Of a DNA stretch of 64,000 nt, positions 50,443 through 59,969 are shown one piece after another. The position numbers and the translations under genes are program-made. Where the stretch lies: positions 682,001 to 746,000 of the forward strand of contig NZ_RAPO01000003.1 in the NCBI RefSeq assembly GCF_003610195.1, read 5' to 3'. The DNA is from Halopiger aswanensis. GTDB taxonomy: Archaea; Halobacteriota; Halobacteria; Halobacteriales; Natrialbaceae. The notes below the pieces were generated by a model. That model made no database searches. It saw only the letters and a program-made list of their open reading frames with translations, and was not told where the DNA came from. Position 1 is the stretch's first letter. Each line of letters opens with the position of its first letter.

Positions 50443-53175
50443 ATGAGCGTAGACACGCCTAATACGGACGCACTCTCGGAGGAAGAACAGGAAGAGATCT
50501 TACAGGAAGTCCAGCGCCGGCGAACGCTCGGCGGGCTGGTCGCCGGTCTCGTCGGACTCATCGCCATCACGTTCTCGGCGTTCCAGCTGTGGCTCGCCGC
50601 CCGCGGGCGAACGTTCTCGGCGACGCTTCCGTACGTCGGCGAGGTCGGCTTCGGCCAACTGCAGCAACTCCAGATCAACGCGATCCACGTCACCTTCGCG
50701 CTGGTGCTGGCGTTTCTGCTGTTTCCGCCGACCCGCGGCCGGGGGCCGGTTTCCAGGCGGCTCGGCCGGATCGAACCCGCCGCTCGCGATCAATTCGGCC
50801 CCGACAGCGCGCTGACCCGGCTCGTCGAACGGCTCGGCGACGGGGTGCGCTGGGCGTTCGTCGATCGATCCATGCGCCGGATCACGCCCGTCGACGTCGT
50901 CCTGATCTTCCTCTCGCTGCTGCCGATGCACTACATCGTGACCCAGTTCGACGAGATTCGGCAGATTCCGATCTTCGGCATCCGTGCCTCGAGCCCGGTT
51001 CAGGAGGTGTACACCCACCGGTTCGTGAGCCCGATCCTCGAGCCGCTCGCGACCGGCCTCGGCGCCGTCGGAATTCCGCTCGACGACGTCTCCTACGCGT
51101 TCCTGGTCGGCGTCCTCGGACTCCTGCTGGTGCTCGAGGCGACCCGGCGGACGCTCGGCCCCCTGCTCATGGGGCTGGTCGGCTTCTTCATCGTCTACGC
51201 TCGGTGGGGGTACCTCGTCCCTCGCGATTCGCCGATCGGCTCGCTGGCGATCCAGCCCGACACGTGGGGGAACATCGTCTACAACCTCTGGTACACGGTC
51301 GAGGCGGGCGTGATGAGTACGCCGGTCACCGTCAGCGTCCGCTACATCTACATTTTCATCCTCTTCGGCGCCTTCCTCGAGATGAGCGGCGCCGGGAAGT
51401 GGTTCATCGATCTGGCGTACTCGCTGACCGGGACCAGACAGGGCGGCCCCGCCAAGGCCAGCGTCGTCTCGAGCGGCTTCATGGGGATGCTCTCGGGGTC
51501 GTCGATCGCGAATACGGTGACGACGGGGGCGTTCACGATTCCGCTGATGAAACGCTCGGGATACTCCCCCGAGTTCTCCGGTGCGGTCGAGTCCTCGGCG
51601 TCCTCGGGCGGCCAGATGCTGCCGCCGGTGATGGGGGCCGCCGCGTTCCTGATCGTCGAGTACCTCGGCGTCCCGTACGCGGACGTCATCGTCGCCGCGA
51701 CACTGCCCGCAATCGCCTTCTTCTTCGGCATGTGGATCATGGTCCACTTCGAGGCGGTCCGCGGCGGTATCGGCGGCCTGCCCCGCGACGAACTCCCCGC
51801 CGTTAGCTCGCGGTTCCGTGAGGGCTGGTTCTACCTGATTCCGATCGTCCTCCTGCTGTACTTCCTCATCGTCGCGCGGCTTTCGATCGGCCGCGCCGGC
51901 TGGTACACGATCGTCGCGATCACCGCCCTGATCGCAGTGGTTGCCGCATACAACGACCGAACCCGCGTCCCGCTGCTCGGGACGATCGCGGCCGTCTACC
52001 TCGCACAGACGGCGGCGTACGCGGTCGCCGGCACCGGGATCGCGGGGACGATACAGGCGGGAATCGACGCTGGGTCGGCGGCCGAACCGCTCTCCGTCGG
52101 CGCCGCCGCGACCGCCGCGTTCGGCGATCTAGGCGCGATCGCGGTCCTCGTCAGCCTCGCCGTCCTGCTCGCCCGTCCGAGTTCGGAATCGCCGCTGCTC
52201 GAGTTCGAGGACGACGTCGACGACGCCGCCGAGCGGACCGCGACGACGCTCGGTCTGTCCCGGGCTGGCTCGAACACGGCTTTCCGGTTCATCACGTTCG
52301 TCCTGAAATCGATGGACTCGGGCGCGCGAACCGCGACGACCGTCGTCGTCGCCGTGGCCGCCGCGGGCGTCGTCCCGGGCGTCATCAGCGTCTCCGGGCT
52401 CGGCCCGAACCTCGCGGCGCTCATCGACACCGTCAGCGGCGGCTCGATGCTCCTGCTGCTCTCGCTGACCGGCGTCGCCTCGATCATCTTCGGGATGGGG
52501 ATGCCGACCACCGCGATGTACATCATCCTCATCGCGATGCTCGAGACGCCGCTGGTCGAGGCCGGCATCGTCGCGCTGGCGGCGCACCTGTTCGTGCTCT
52601 ACTTCGGGCTGATGGCGGACGTCACGCCGCCGGTCGCCGTCGCCGCGTTCGCCGGTGCGGGGGTCGCCAAAGCCGACGAACTCAAGACGGCGTCGACCGC
52701 GTTCCTGCTCTCGCTGAACAAGATCCTGGTGCCGTTCGCCTTCGTCTTCTCGCCCGGCATCCTCCTGCTCCAGCGCGGCGAGGACGGCTGGACCCAAAGC
52801 GTCATGTCGCTGTCCGACGTCGCCGATCTCGGCTTCTTCGTCCCCGAGGTCGTGATCCCGGTCCTGGGCATGTTCCTCGGGGTCTACGCCCTCGGCGTGA
52901 CGATCATCGGTTACCAGTACGCGGCCGTCTCCCAACTCGAGCGGGCGGGCTACTCGGTGGCGTCGATCCTGCTGATGGTGCCGGAGATCCCGCTGCTCGT
53001 CCTCGAGGGCGTGATCGAACTGTTCGGTATTCCGGCGGCGCTGACGATCTTCCCCCTCACGGTATCGCTTCGCGCCGTCGGGCTGGCGATACTCGTCGGA
53101 CTCTCCGCCCGGAACCGTCGCGTGGCCGACGAGAGCGAGTCGGATCTCTCCGCCCCGACGGCGAGCGACGCCTGA
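50443..53175 (+). CDS. TRAP transporter fused permease (4TM + 12TM, TAXI type)
   Basis: A 910-residue protein with about 18-20 membrane helices. The small DctQ-like and large DctM-like subunits are fused, as is usual for TAXI systems. Typical blocks are SGFMGMLSGSSIANTVTTGAFTIPLMKRSGY, ASSGGQMLPPVMGAAAFLIVEYLGVPY and FGMGMPTTAMYIILIAML, followed by YFGLMADVTPPVAVAAFAGAGVAKAD. It forms the membrane channel for substrate bound by the TAXI lipoprotein. The start is six bases after the DUF1850 stop, so the three genes are one operon. The substrate is unknown. Confidence 0.95.
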   Translation: MSVDTPNTDALSEEEQEEILQEVQRRRTLGGLVAGLVGLIAITFSAFQLWLAARGRTFSATLPYVGEVGFGQLQQLQINAIHVTFALVLAFLLFPPTRGRGPVSRRLGRIEPAARDQFGPDSALTRLVERLGDGVRWAFVDRSMRRITPVDVVLIFLSLLPMHYIVTQFDEIRQIPIFGIRASSPVQEVYTHRFVSPILEPLATGLGAVGIPLDDVSYAFLVGVLGLLLVLEATRRTLGPLLMGLVGFFIVYARWGYLVPRDSPIGSLAIQPDTWGNIVYNLWYTVEAGVMSTPVTVSVRYIYIFILFGAFLEMSGAGKWFIDLAYSLTGTRQGGPAKASVVSSGFMGMLSGSSIANTVTTGAFTIPLMKRSGYSPEFSGAVESSASSGGQMLPPVMGAAAFLIVEYLGVPYADVIVAATLPAIAFFFGMWIMVHFEAVRGGIGGLPRDELPAVSSRFREGWFYLIPIVLLLYFLIVARLSIGRAGWYTIVAITALIAVVAAYNDRTRVPLLGTIAAVYLAQTAAYAVAGTGIAGTIQAGIDAGSAAEPLSVGAAATAAFGDLGAIAVLVSLAVLLARPSSESPLLEFEDDVDDAAERTATTLGLSRAGSNTAFRFITFVLKSMDSGARTATTVVVAVAAAGVVPGVISVSGLGPNLAALIDTVSGGSMLLLLSLTGVASIIFGMGMPTTAMYIILIAMLETPLVEAGIVALAAHLFVLYFGLMADVTPPVAVAAFAGAGVAKADELKTASTAFLLSLNKILVPFAFVFSPGILLLQRGEDGWTQSVMSLSDVADLGFFVPEVVIPVLGMFLGVYALGVTIIGYQYAAVSQLERAGYSVASILLMVPEIPLLVLEGVIELFGIPAALTIFPLTVSLRAVGLAILVGLSARNRRVADESESDLSAPTASDA

Positions 53176-53237
53176 TCGGCGCGCCGTCCGCTCGTCGCGT
53201 CCCTGTTTTCTCCGTTCGATCGTCGCCGTAGAATCAG

Positions 53238-53858
53238 TTACTCGTCGGCTTTACCGAGGTCGACCCGTCCGCTCGTCGCACTCCGCAGCCGATCCCGCAG
53301 CGCGTCGGCTTCCTCGAGCGGCACGCGCACGTCGAAGGTGACGTCGGCCGCGTAGTCGGCGTCGAACTCGTAGCCCTCGCTCTCGAGAATGCCCCGCACA
53401 GTACCGGAGTCGTCGTACTCGACGGTGACCGACACCCGCTCGTGGGGGCGCTCCTCGACGACGCCGGCCGCGTCCACGGCGTCCTTCACCGCCCGCGAGT
53501 AGGCCCGGACGAGCCCGCCGACGCCGAGTTCGGTGCCGCCGAAGTAGCGGGTGACCACGACCGCGCAGTTCTCGAGGTCGCGCTGTTCGAGGACGTTCAG
53601 CGCCGGCTTGCCCGCGGAGCCGGAGGGCTCGCCGTCGTCGCTCGAGTACTCCCGCAGGAGTTCGCCGTCGGCGTCGGCCCGCACCCGGTAGGCGGGGACG
53701 TTGTGGGTGGCGTCGGCGTACTCCTCGCGGATCCGCGCGACGAACGCCTCCGCGGCGTCGACGGAGTCGACGGGTCGGGCGTGGCCGATGAACTCCGAGC
53801 CCTGCACGACGAACTCCGCGGTCGCGGGCTCGGCGATCGTCTCGAACGTTCGGCTCAC
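53238..53858 (-). CDS. IMPACT family protein (YigZ-like)
   Basis: A 206-residue protein. The family core is SEFIGHARPVDSVDAAEAFV, then HNVPAYRV, DDGEPSGSAGKPALNVLE and VVVTRYFGGTELGVGGLVRAYS. A C-terminal ferredoxin-like domain (residues about 140-200) follows, as in YigZ. These proteins are thought to influence translation or bind nucleic acid; the role in archaea is not established. It is convergent with the TAXI permease. Confidence 0.93.
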   Translation of the reverse strand: MSRTFETIAEPATAEFVVQGSEFIGHARPVDSVDAAEAFVARIREEYADATHNVPAYRVRADADGELLREYSSDDGEPSGSAGKPALNVLEQRDLENCAVVVTRYFGGTELGVGGLVRAYSRAVKDAVDAAGVVEERPHERVSVTVEYDDSGTVRGILESEGYEFDADYAADVTFDVRVPLEEADALRDRLRSATSGRVDLGKADE

Positions 53859-54011
53859 GCTCTCCCACCGCCGCTTTCCCGCGTCTCGACCATAGCGACC
53901 CTACGCTCGCCCTCGAAAAGAGACCGTCGGTCCCGCGCTCGCGGCGTCGGGGCCGTCCCAGTGGTCACCAATATTAGCCGTCGACCCCGATCCCTTCAAC
54001 TCTGGCTCACC

Positions 54012-54017
54012 TTTTAT
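54012..54017 (+). promoter_or_regulatory. TATA-like box of the gene at 54043
   Basis: TTTTAT within CTTTTATCG, 26-31 nt before the ATG at 54043; leaderless spacing. Confidence 0.45.
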
Positions 54018-54042
54018 CGTCATCGCCGTGCTATCGGCCCGC

Positions 54043-54420
54043 ATGGACGACATCGACACCGATCCCGAACTGGCCGACGAAATCATGTCCGTCTGCCGAA
54101 CGACGGTCGGCGACGAACTCCGCAGCGTCACGTACTTCAGCGAGGATGCAGTCGACCAACTCTACCTCCGATCGGACTTAGAGCAGACCGCCGACCTCGT
54201 CGGCTTCGCCGAACACGAACGGATGGGCTTTCGCTCGCAGTCGGCCTACCGCAACACGCAACTGGGCGACTACGAGGCGACGATTCGGATGTTCGAGAAC
54301 GGCTACCTCTCGCGGGTCATCCGCGGGGAGCACGGCGTCTGGGTGACGACCGACGACATGTCGATGGAGCGGTTCGAGGAACTCACGAGCGCGCTCAAAC
54401 AGGTGCTCGACGACGCCTGA
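54043..54420 (+). CDS. Conserved haloarchaeal protein, function unknown
   Basis: A 125-residue acidic protein (MDDIDTDPELADEIMSVCRTTVGDELRSVTYFSED). The second half, with EHERMGFRSQSAYRNTQLGDYEATIRMFENGYLSRVI, suggests an alpha/beta sensor-like domain comparable in size to roadblock- or PAS-like modules, but I cannot name it. There is a single Cys (18). A TTTTAT box lies about 29 nt upstream. It sits between the IMPACT gene and the ACT protein gene. Confidence 0.65.
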   Translation: MDDIDTDPELADEIMSVCRTTVGDELRSVTYFSEDAVDQLYLRSDLEQTADLVGFAEHERMGFRSQSAYRNTQLGDYEATIRMFENGYLSRVIRGEHGVWVTTDDMSMERFEELTSALKQVLDDA

Positions 54421-54467
54421 GTCCCGAGCCGACCGCATTACACTGCCGCTACCGCCACCGCCGAGCC

Positions 54468-54971
54468 CTACTGCAGTTCGATCTTCCGTACGTACTCGAG
54501 GTCCCGAATCTCGGTGATCACGTCACCCGGCAGCTCCTGGTCGGTGACCAGGTAGAGCTTCGGTTCGTCGGTGAACTCCGGATCCTCGCTGATGGTCTGG
54601 CGGATCGAGATGCCGTTGTCGGCCAGCGTGCCGGTGATACCCGCGACGATGCCCTCCTGTTCGGCGTTGTCGGGCGTGATCGTCAGCACCGTCAGATCGA
54701 GCACCGGCGCGAGATCCATCAGGCTCGGCACCTGCGAGATGTTCTGGAAGATCCGCCGCAGTTCCGGATCCTCGAGGATGACGTCCGTCGTCGAGTCGAC
54801 GACCCGCCGGTCGACGTCGATCTCCCGCGCGATGCCCGTGTTCGGGATTTCGATGCCGCCCGAGACGACCCGTCCCTCGTCGTTGACCGAAAAGCCGCGC
54901 TCGAGGAGCAGCCGGATCACCGCCTGCTGGCTCGGCGACCCCTCGAACTTCTCCATGATTTCGTCGAACAT
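54468..54971 (-). CDS. HTH-ACT-type amino-acid-binding regulator
   Basis: A 167-residue protein. The N-terminal part (MFDEIMEKFEGSPSQQAVIRLLLERGFSVNDEGRV) looks like a winged helix, and residues about 90-167 form an ACT domain (DLTVLTITPDNAEQEGIVAGITGTLADNGISIRQT). ACT domains bind amino acids, so it probably adjusts amino-acid metabolism, in line with the ser, his and met genes nearby. The DNA-binding role is inferred. ATG 54971 (MFDEIM) is chosen; the upstream extension to 55532 is a shadow of the next gene. Confidence 0.85.
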   Translation of the reverse strand: MFDEIMEKFEGSPSQQAVIRLLLERGFSVNDEGRVVSGGIEIPNTGIAREIDVDRRVVDSTTDVILEDPELRRIFQNISQVPSLMDLAPVLDLTVLTITPDNAEQEGIVAGITGTLADNGISIRQTISEDPEFTDEPKLYLVTDQELPGDVITEIRDLEYVRKIELQ

Positions 54972-55053
54972 TCGTCGATTCTTTCCGGGTGTACGGGGGC
55001 GAGCGTATAATGGTCGGTGGTTGGCCGCCGTCGCTGTACCCGTCTGACGGACG

Positions 55054-55060
55054 TTTTTAC
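55054..55060 (+). promoter_or_regulatory. TATA-like box of the gene at 55084
   Basis: TTTTTAC, 24-30 nt before the ATG at 55084, with a GACGG sequence just upstream. Confidence 0.4.
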
Positions 55061-55083
55061 CCGCCCGGCGTCTATCGGTGCCC

Positions 55084-55896
55084 ATGCGCGCACTCCGGAG
55101 CTGTGACTTCTGTGACGCCGAGGCGGTCGGCGCGTTCGAGGTCGTCCCGCCCGAACTCGAGCCGACCGAGGCCGAACAGCGCCGCGTCGTCCTCTGTGGG
55201 GACTGCAAGGCGCAACTCGAGACCCTGCTCGAGCCGTTGCTCGCCCGTGCCGGCGCGGCATCGACGGCCGCCGGCAGCGGTGCCGACGTGGGTTCGGATT
55301 CCGATACGAACGCGGATTCGAACTCGGGACCCGTCGTCGCAGCGGCCGACGAAACCACGCAAAAACGCCAGCGAACGAGCAGCCCGAACGCGACGATCTC
55401 CGAATCCGGAGGCGACTCGAGCGCGACCGCTGACGCCGCTGCCGACACGTCCGCCGACGCACCGGCGTCGGACTCGGAGTCGAAATCGGAGTCGGAGCCA
55501 GGGATTACGTTCGAGACCGACGAAGCGGCCATCGCCGACTCGAGTGCGGGTCAGTCGGATCCGGATACGGCTATCGAATCCGGAGACGAATCCGCCGATA
55601 CCACCGAATCAACCGAGACAACAGCGCATCCGTCCAAATCGGACGCCGACTCCGGCTCGAGTGACGGGAGTGAGACCGCCGACGCGAACCACGAGAGCGC
55701 GAACCGCCCGCCACGAGCCTACGGCAAAGTAATTCGGCTCCTTCGCAACCGCGAGTTCCCCGTCGCCAGAGCCGACGCAGCCGAACTGGCAGCCGGCGCG
55801 TACGACCTCGAGCCGACAGCCGTCGATGCGATCATCGACCACGCGATCGAGAACGACGAGTTCGTCGAGCGCAACGGGGCGTTACACAGGGCCTAA
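55084..55896 (+). CDS. Zinc-ribbon plus disordered linker plus winged-helix-like protein
   Basis: A 270-residue protein. N-terminal CDFC (residues 7-10) and CGDC (residues 38-41) form one probable zinc site. A long acidic Ser/Asp/Glu linker (about residues 60-205) follows. The last 60 residues (RAYGKVIRLLRNREFPVARADAAEL and DAIIDHAIENDEFVERNGALHR) are a compact helical domain of winged-helix type. It could be a nucleic-acid-binding regulator or a zinc-dependent adaptor; neither is proven. I use ATG 55084; GTG 55078 is also possible. It ends 23 bp before the hisB stop (convergent). Confidence 0.7.
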   Translation: MRALRSCDFCDAEAVGAFEVVPPELEPTEAEQRRVVLCGDCKAQLETLLEPLLARAGAASTAAGSGADVGSDSDTNADSNSGPVVAAADETTQKRQRTSSPNATISESGGDSSATADAAADTSADAPASDSESKSESEPGITFETDEAAIADSSAGQSDPDTAIESGDESADTTESTETTAHPSKSDADSGSSDGSETADANHESANRPPRAYGKVIRLLRNREFPVARADAAELAAGAYDLEPTAVDAIIDHAIENDEFVERNGALHRA

Positions 55897-55919
55897 CTCG
55901 TCTCGATAGCCGACGCCTG

Positions 55920-56513
55920 TTACTCGTTCAGCGTCCCCTTCGTGCTCGGCGTCCCCTCGCGGCGCTCGTCTATCCGCGTCGCGTCGTCGAGCGTCCGCGC
56001 CAGCGCCTTGAACAGCGCCTCGACCTCGTGGTGGGCGTTCTCGCCCGTCACCTCGAGGTGCAGCGTCAGTCCGGCGTTCATCGCCAGCGATTCGGCGAAG
56101 TGGCGGGCCATGTCGCTGGTGAACCCGCCGATCGAGTCCTGGGAGAACTCGCCGTCGAAGTAGAACCGCGGTCGGCCGCTGACGTCGACGACGGCGCCCG
56201 CGACGGCCTCGTCCAGCGGGACGCGCCGATCGGCGTAGCGGACGATCCCCGACCGATCGCCCAGCGCCTCGTCGACGGCCTGCCCGAGCGCGATCGCGAC
56301 GTCCTCGACCGTGTGGTGGTCGTCGATCTCGAGGTCGCCGTCGCAGTCGACCTCGAGGTCGAACAGGCCGTGTTTGGCGACCGACTCGAGCATGTGATCG
56401 AAGAAGCCGATACCGGTGTCGACCGCGGCCGTTCCGTCCCCGTCGATCGTGATCGTACACTCGATGGCCGTCTCAGCCGTTTCGCGGGTTACGGTCGCCG
56501 TTCGCTCGCTCAT
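55920..56513 (-). CDS. hisB: Imidazoleglycerol-phosphate dehydratase
   Basis: A 197-residue stand-alone HisB. The manganese-binding motifs are [36 protein letters not shown], the second half-repeat with [18 protein letters not shown], and [17 protein letters not shown]. It dehydrates imidazole-glycerol phosphate (step 6/7 of histidine synthesis), complementing hisI at 20 kb. ATG 56513 ([12 protein letters not shown]) is chosen; the longer frame adds basic promoter sequence. CCTTGTACC about 25 nt upstream on the minus strand may be the TATA element. Confidence 0.97.
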   Translation of the reverse strand: MSERTATVTRETAETAIECTITIDGDGTAAVDTGIGFFDHMLESVAKHGLFDLEVDCDGDLEIDDHHTVEDVAIALGQAVDEALGDRSGIVRYADRRVPLDEAVAGAVVDVSGRPRFYFDGEFSQDSIGGFTSDMARHFAESLAMNAGLTLHLEVTGENAHHEVEALFKALARTLDDATRIDERREGTPSTKGTLNE

Positions 56514-56897
56514 GTCGGTCCGATCGGAGCGACGGTACAAGGGGATTGCGCTCGGCAGCGGTCGTCGGCCGCGCTCAAGGACCATCGAACCGACGCTCTC
56601 TGTTACCGATAGGGTACCACTGACCATTGGCGACCGCAGTCGTGTGTCCCCATTCTGATCGGTTACGATCCCAGTCCATTTTGGTGCCTCACTGTTCCCC
56701 TCGAGCGGACAGTCAGCCGAAAGCGAAGATACGGGATGAGAGAGTGTTTTAAAATTTTAGACGGAATCTCAAAGCGTTTCGAATAGTGATTCACTGCCGG
56801 CTAACGCGGTGAAACGAACCGAAACGACGCCAATGTTCGGCCCCTTATATGATGTCCGCAGTGAATGTCTGTCCTACGCAGAGGTGAACCGACGACG
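56514..56897. other. 384-bp divergent region between hisB and a small membrane gene
   Basis: No ORF I would defend. It holds an AT-rich patch (GTTTTAAAATTTTAGAC near 56745), a short 11-bp palindrome AGTGA-T-TCACT at 56785-56795 (common by chance) and TTATAT at 56845-56850, the probable promoter of the gene at 56898. The hisB promoter is at the other end. Confidence 0.55.
56845..56850 (+). promoter_or_regulatory. TATA-like box TTATAT
   Basis: TTATAT in CCCCTTATATGATG, with GAAACGA (BRE-like) about 20 nt further upstream. It lies 48-53 nt before ATG 56898, so the transcript would carry a short leader of about 25 nt, unlike most genes here. Confidence 0.4.
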
Positions 56898-57152
56898 ATG
56901 TCAAACCACTCCCCGCTCTCGAACGAATCGATCGGTCCGTCCAGCCCTGAGACGGACCGACACCGACGAGTCCTCCACTCGCTCAAAGGTCCCGCCCAGT
57001 TCCTCTCGTTCTGGGTTGCGATCGCCCTCCCCTTCATCCATCTCCCGTTGCTCGCACAGGGACTGGGCGATCCGAGCGTCACCTTCACGTTCTTCGCGTT
57101 GCTCGCGGGTAACGTGCTCGCGCTGTACGTCGGCCACGGCTACAATCAGTAG
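56898..57152 (+). CDS. Small two-helix membrane protein
   Basis: An 84-residue protein. A polar tail of about 30 residues (MSNHSPLSNESIGPSSPETD) precedes two hydrophobic segments (about 33-53 and 60-79, QFLSFWVAIALPFIHLPLLAQ and FTFFALLAGNVLALYVG). I do not recognise it. ATG 56898 is chosen because a haloarchaeal acidic, Ser-rich start follows; the frame upstream is basic. It lies 229 bp before the methionine operon, on the same strand. Confidence 0.62.
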   Translation: MSNHSPLSNESIGPSSPETDRHRRVLHSLKGPAQFLSFWVAIALPFIHLPLLAQGLGDPSVTFTFFALLAGNVLALYVGHGYNQ

Positions 57153-57349
57153 TCCACTCGGCCGCGTGCGGTGGCGCTTGCCGATTCCGTCCTGTCGTCC
57201 GGCTCCGCCCTCCACACCTCCACGGCCCTCCACCGTTCGATTTCGTCGCCCTCCAGGACTCAGTCCGGTGTTCGCGGCCACCGACCGACGTACTCGTTGC
57301 GCCGTGTGACTCGAACCCACGGTCAGCGGATTTTGCCGTTACTGCGGCG

Positions 57350-57355
57350 CATATG
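57350..57355 (+). promoter_or_regulatory. TATA-like element of metYX
   Basis: CATATG within GCGCATATGTGCG, 27-32 nt before the metY ATG; leaderless spacing. Confidence 0.4.
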
Positions 57356-57364
57356 TGCGTGGAG

Positions 57365-57378
57365 TAGTATGCATACTA
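57365..57378. promoter_or_regulatory. 14-bp perfect palindrome, probable operator of metYX
   Basis: TAGTATGCATACTA is completely self-complementary and lies between the TATA-like element and the metY ATG (57382), three bases before it. A repressor bound here would cover the transcription start. No regulator gene is adjacent. Confidence 0.6.
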
Positions 57379-57381
57379 AAC

Positions 57382-58719
57382 ATGAGCGACGACGCGAGCG
57401 ACGGGACCGACGAGTCGGACTGTTCCGAGCGGGGGCTCGGAACACGAAGCGTCCACGCCGGACAGCACCCCGATCCCGAGACGGGGGCGATGGCGCCGCC
57501 GATCTACCAGACCACCTCCTACGTCTTCGACGACGCCGACACCGCCGCCGCCCGCTACGCCTTAGAGGACGACGGCTACATCTACTCGCGGATCAGCAAC
57601 CCCACGGTCAACACCTTAGAGGAGCGCCTCGCCTCACTCGAGGGCGGCGCGGGCGCGGTCGCGACGGCCAGCGGGATGGCCGCGCTCGATTCGGCGACGC
57701 TCGTGCTCGCCGAGGCCGGCGACAACGTCGTCTGTTCGACCGACACCTACGGCGGGACGACGGCCTACTTCTCGAAGACCGCCTCGCGCCGCGACATCGA
57801 GGCGCGGTTCGTGCCGACCCTCGAGTACGACGCGTACGAGGACGCGATCGACGAGGACACCGCCTTCGTCCACGTCGAGACGATCGGCAACCCGTCGCTG
57901 GTGACGCCCGACTTCGAGCGCGTCGCGGCGATCGCCCACGACAACGGGGTCCCGCTCGTGGTCGACAACACGTTCGCGACGCCCGCCCTGTGTCGGCCCT
58001 TGGAGCACGGCGCGGACGTCGTCTGGGAGTCGACGACCAAGTGGCTCCACGGCTCCGGGACGACCGTCGGCGGCGTCCTCGTCGACGGCGGCTCCTTCGA
58101 CTGGGGTGCACACGGCTACGACGAGATCGCCGGCCAGAACCACGCCTACCACGACGTCGATTTCTCGCGGGACTTCCCCGAGGCGCCGTTCGCCGAGACC
58201 GTCCGCTTCCGGTCGCTGCGCAGTTTGGGCAACCAGCAGTCCCCGTTCGACGCCTGGCAGACGCTGCAGGGACTCGAGTCGATGCCCCTGCGGGTCCAAC
58301 GGCACTGCGAAAACGCCGCCGTCGTCGCGGACTACCTCGCAGACCACGCGGACGTCGCCTGGGTCACCTACCCGGGCCTCGAGAGCCATCCGACCCACGA
58401 CAACGCCACTCGCTATCTGGACGATTTCGGCGGGATGGTCGCGTTCGGGCTTGAAGGCGGGTACGAGGCCGGCAAGGCGTTCTGCGAGAACGTCGAGGTC
58501 GCGCAGTTCCTCGCGAACATCGGCGACGCGAAGACGCTCGTCATCCACCCCGCGAGTACGACTCACGGGCAGCTTACACCCGAGGAACGCGAAGAGGCGG
58601 GTGTGACGGAAGATCTGATTCGGATGTCGGTCGGCATCGAGGATCCGACGGACATCCTCACCGATCTCGAGCAGGCGATCGAGGCAGCCACACGGGAGAC
58701 GGCGGGTGACACACCGTGA
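57382..58719 (+). CDS. metY: O-acetylhomoserine sulfhydrylase / cystathionine gamma-synthase family enzyme
   Basis: A 445-residue PLP enzyme of the Cys/Met metabolism family. Key blocks are [60 protein letters not shown], the PLP lysine K220 in [13 protein letters not shown], and the C-terminal [20 protein letters not shown]. It has the long insert and size typical of OAH sulfhydrylases (MetY) rather than short cystathionine synthases. It makes homocysteine from O-acetylhomoserine and sulfide; the acyl donor is the product of metX next to it. ATG 57382 is right after the palindromic operator. Confidence 0.92.
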   Translation: MSDDASDGTDESDCSERGLGTRSVHAGQHPDPETGAMAPPIYQTTSYVFDDADTAAARYALEDDGYIYSRISNPTVNTLEERLASLEGGAGAVATASGMAALDSATLVLAEAGDNVVCSTDTYGGTTAYFSKTASRRDIEARFVPTLEYDAYEDAIDEDTAFVHVETIGNPSLVTPDFERVAAIAHDNGVPLVVDNTFATPALCRPLEHGADVVWESTTKWLHGSGTTVGGVLVDGGSFDWGAHGYDEIAGQNHAYHDVDFSRDFPEAPFAETVRFRSLRSLGNQQSPFDAWQTLQGLESMPLRVQRHCENAAVVADYLADHADVAWVTYPGLESHPTHDNATRYLDDFGGMVAFGLEGGYEAGKAFCENVEVAQFLANIGDAKTLVIHPASTTHGQLTPEEREEAGVTEDLIRMSVGIEDPTDILTDLEQAIEAATRETAGDTP

Positions 58720-59927
58720 CGACCAAAAACACGGTCGACCTCGGGGCGTTCCAGTTCCTTTCGGGAGAGACGATCTCCTCGCTCGAGGTCGCCTACGAGA
58801 CCTACGGCGAGTTCACCGGCGACAACGCGGTGTTGATCTGTCACGCCCTGACCGGCAGCGCACACGTCGCGCGACGACCCGACGCGGGCGGCGACACGGC
58901 GGGTCAGGCCCGCGCCTGGTGGGGCGACGTCGTCGGCCCCGGGAAGGCCATCGACACGACCGAGTACTTCGTCGTCTGTGCGAACGCCCCCGGCTCCTGT
59001 TACGGGACGACGGGCCCGGCCAGCGAGAACCCCGAGACGGGCGAGCCCTACGGCACCGACTTTCCGCCCGTAACGGTCGGGGATTGGACCCGCGCGCAGC
59101 GACAGCTGCTCGACGAACTCGGTGTCGGCCGCCTGCACGCCGTCGTCGGCGGCAGCGTCGGCGGGATGAACGTCTTGGACTGGCTGCGTCGCTACCCCGA
59201 CGACGTGGACCGCGCCGGCGTCGTCGCCTCCGCCGCCCGCCTCGATCCGCAGTGTCTCGCGCTCGATACCGTCGCTCGGCGGGCGATCACCAGCGATCCG
59301 AACTGGAACGGCGGCCACTACTACGGCGGCCCGGAACCCGACGACGGCCTCGAGCGCGCGCGCCAGATCGGTCACATCATGTACCTCTCGAAGGCCTCGA
59401 TGGCCCGCAAGTTCGGCCGCCGGTCGGCCGGCCGCGAGACGGTCCGCGAGGAGCCGCCGGACCCCGCGGCAGCCTTCTTCCCCTACCGGGAAGTCGAATC
59501 GTACCTCGACTACCAGGCCGAGAAGTTCGTCGACCGGTTCGACGCCAACAGCTACCTCTACATGACCCGCGCGATGGACGACTTCGACCTCTCGGCGGGC
59601 TACGAGGGAGACGCCGACGCCTTAGCTGCCTTCGAGGGGGAACTCCTCCTGCTGTCGTTTACCGGCGACTGGCACTTTACCGTCGACCAGTCCGAAACCC
59701 TCGCGGATGCCGCCCGCGAAGCCGACGTCGACGTCGCCCACCACGTCATCGAGTCCGACCACGGCCACGACGCCTTCCTCGTCGAACCCGAGAAGGTCGG
59801 CCCGCCGCTGTCCGAACTGCTCGAGACCGGACTCGCGGGCCGCACGATCACCGACACCGAGGCGGAGCCCGAATCCGCCGATTCCGATGGATTCGCACCG
59901 GTTCACACGAGTCTCTTCTCCAAGTAA
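58716..59927 (+). CDS. metX: Homoserine O-acetyltransferase
   Basis: A 403-residue alpha/beta-hydrolase-type acyltransferase. The nucleophile elbow is [14 protein letters not shown] (Ser147), and the late catalytic residues fit [11 protein letters not shown] (Asp) and [14 protein letters not shown] (His). The N-terminal [12 protein letters not shown] and [14 protein letters not shown] blocks are typical of MetX. It acetylates homoserine with acetyl-CoA; a succinyl donor is unlikely in this family but cannot be excluded. The GTG start overlaps the metY stop (GTGA), confirming one operon. Confidence 0.95.
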   Translation: MTTKNTVDLGAFQFLSGETISSLEVAYETYGEFTGDNAVLICHALTGSAHVARRPDAGGDTAGQARAWWGDVVGPGKAIDTTEYFVVCANAPGSCYGTTGPASENPETGEPYGTDFPPVTVGDWTRAQRQLLDELGVGRLHAVVGGSVGGMNVLDWLRRYPDDVDRAGVVASAARLDPQCLALDTVARRAITSDPNWNGGHYYGGPEPDDGLERARQIGHIMYLSKASMARKFGRRSAGRETVREEPPDPAAAFFPYREVESYLDYQAEKFVDRFDANSYLYMTRAMDDFDLSAGYEGDADALAAFEGELLLLSFTGDWHFTVDQSETLADAAREADVDVAHHVIESDHGHDAFLVEPEKVGPPLSELLETGLAGRTITDTEAEPESADSDGFAPVHTSLFSK

Positions 59928-59969
59928 CCGGTCAACCGGTCGAGCCGACCTCGAGCCGTGCGCTCGCAC

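Noticed and set aside
20450-56532. Common TCGGAGCGA string before hisI and hisB (20450-20458 and 56524-56532)
   Set aside because: Nine bases in GC-rich DNA is too short to be convincing and the distance to the start codon differs (18 versus 11).
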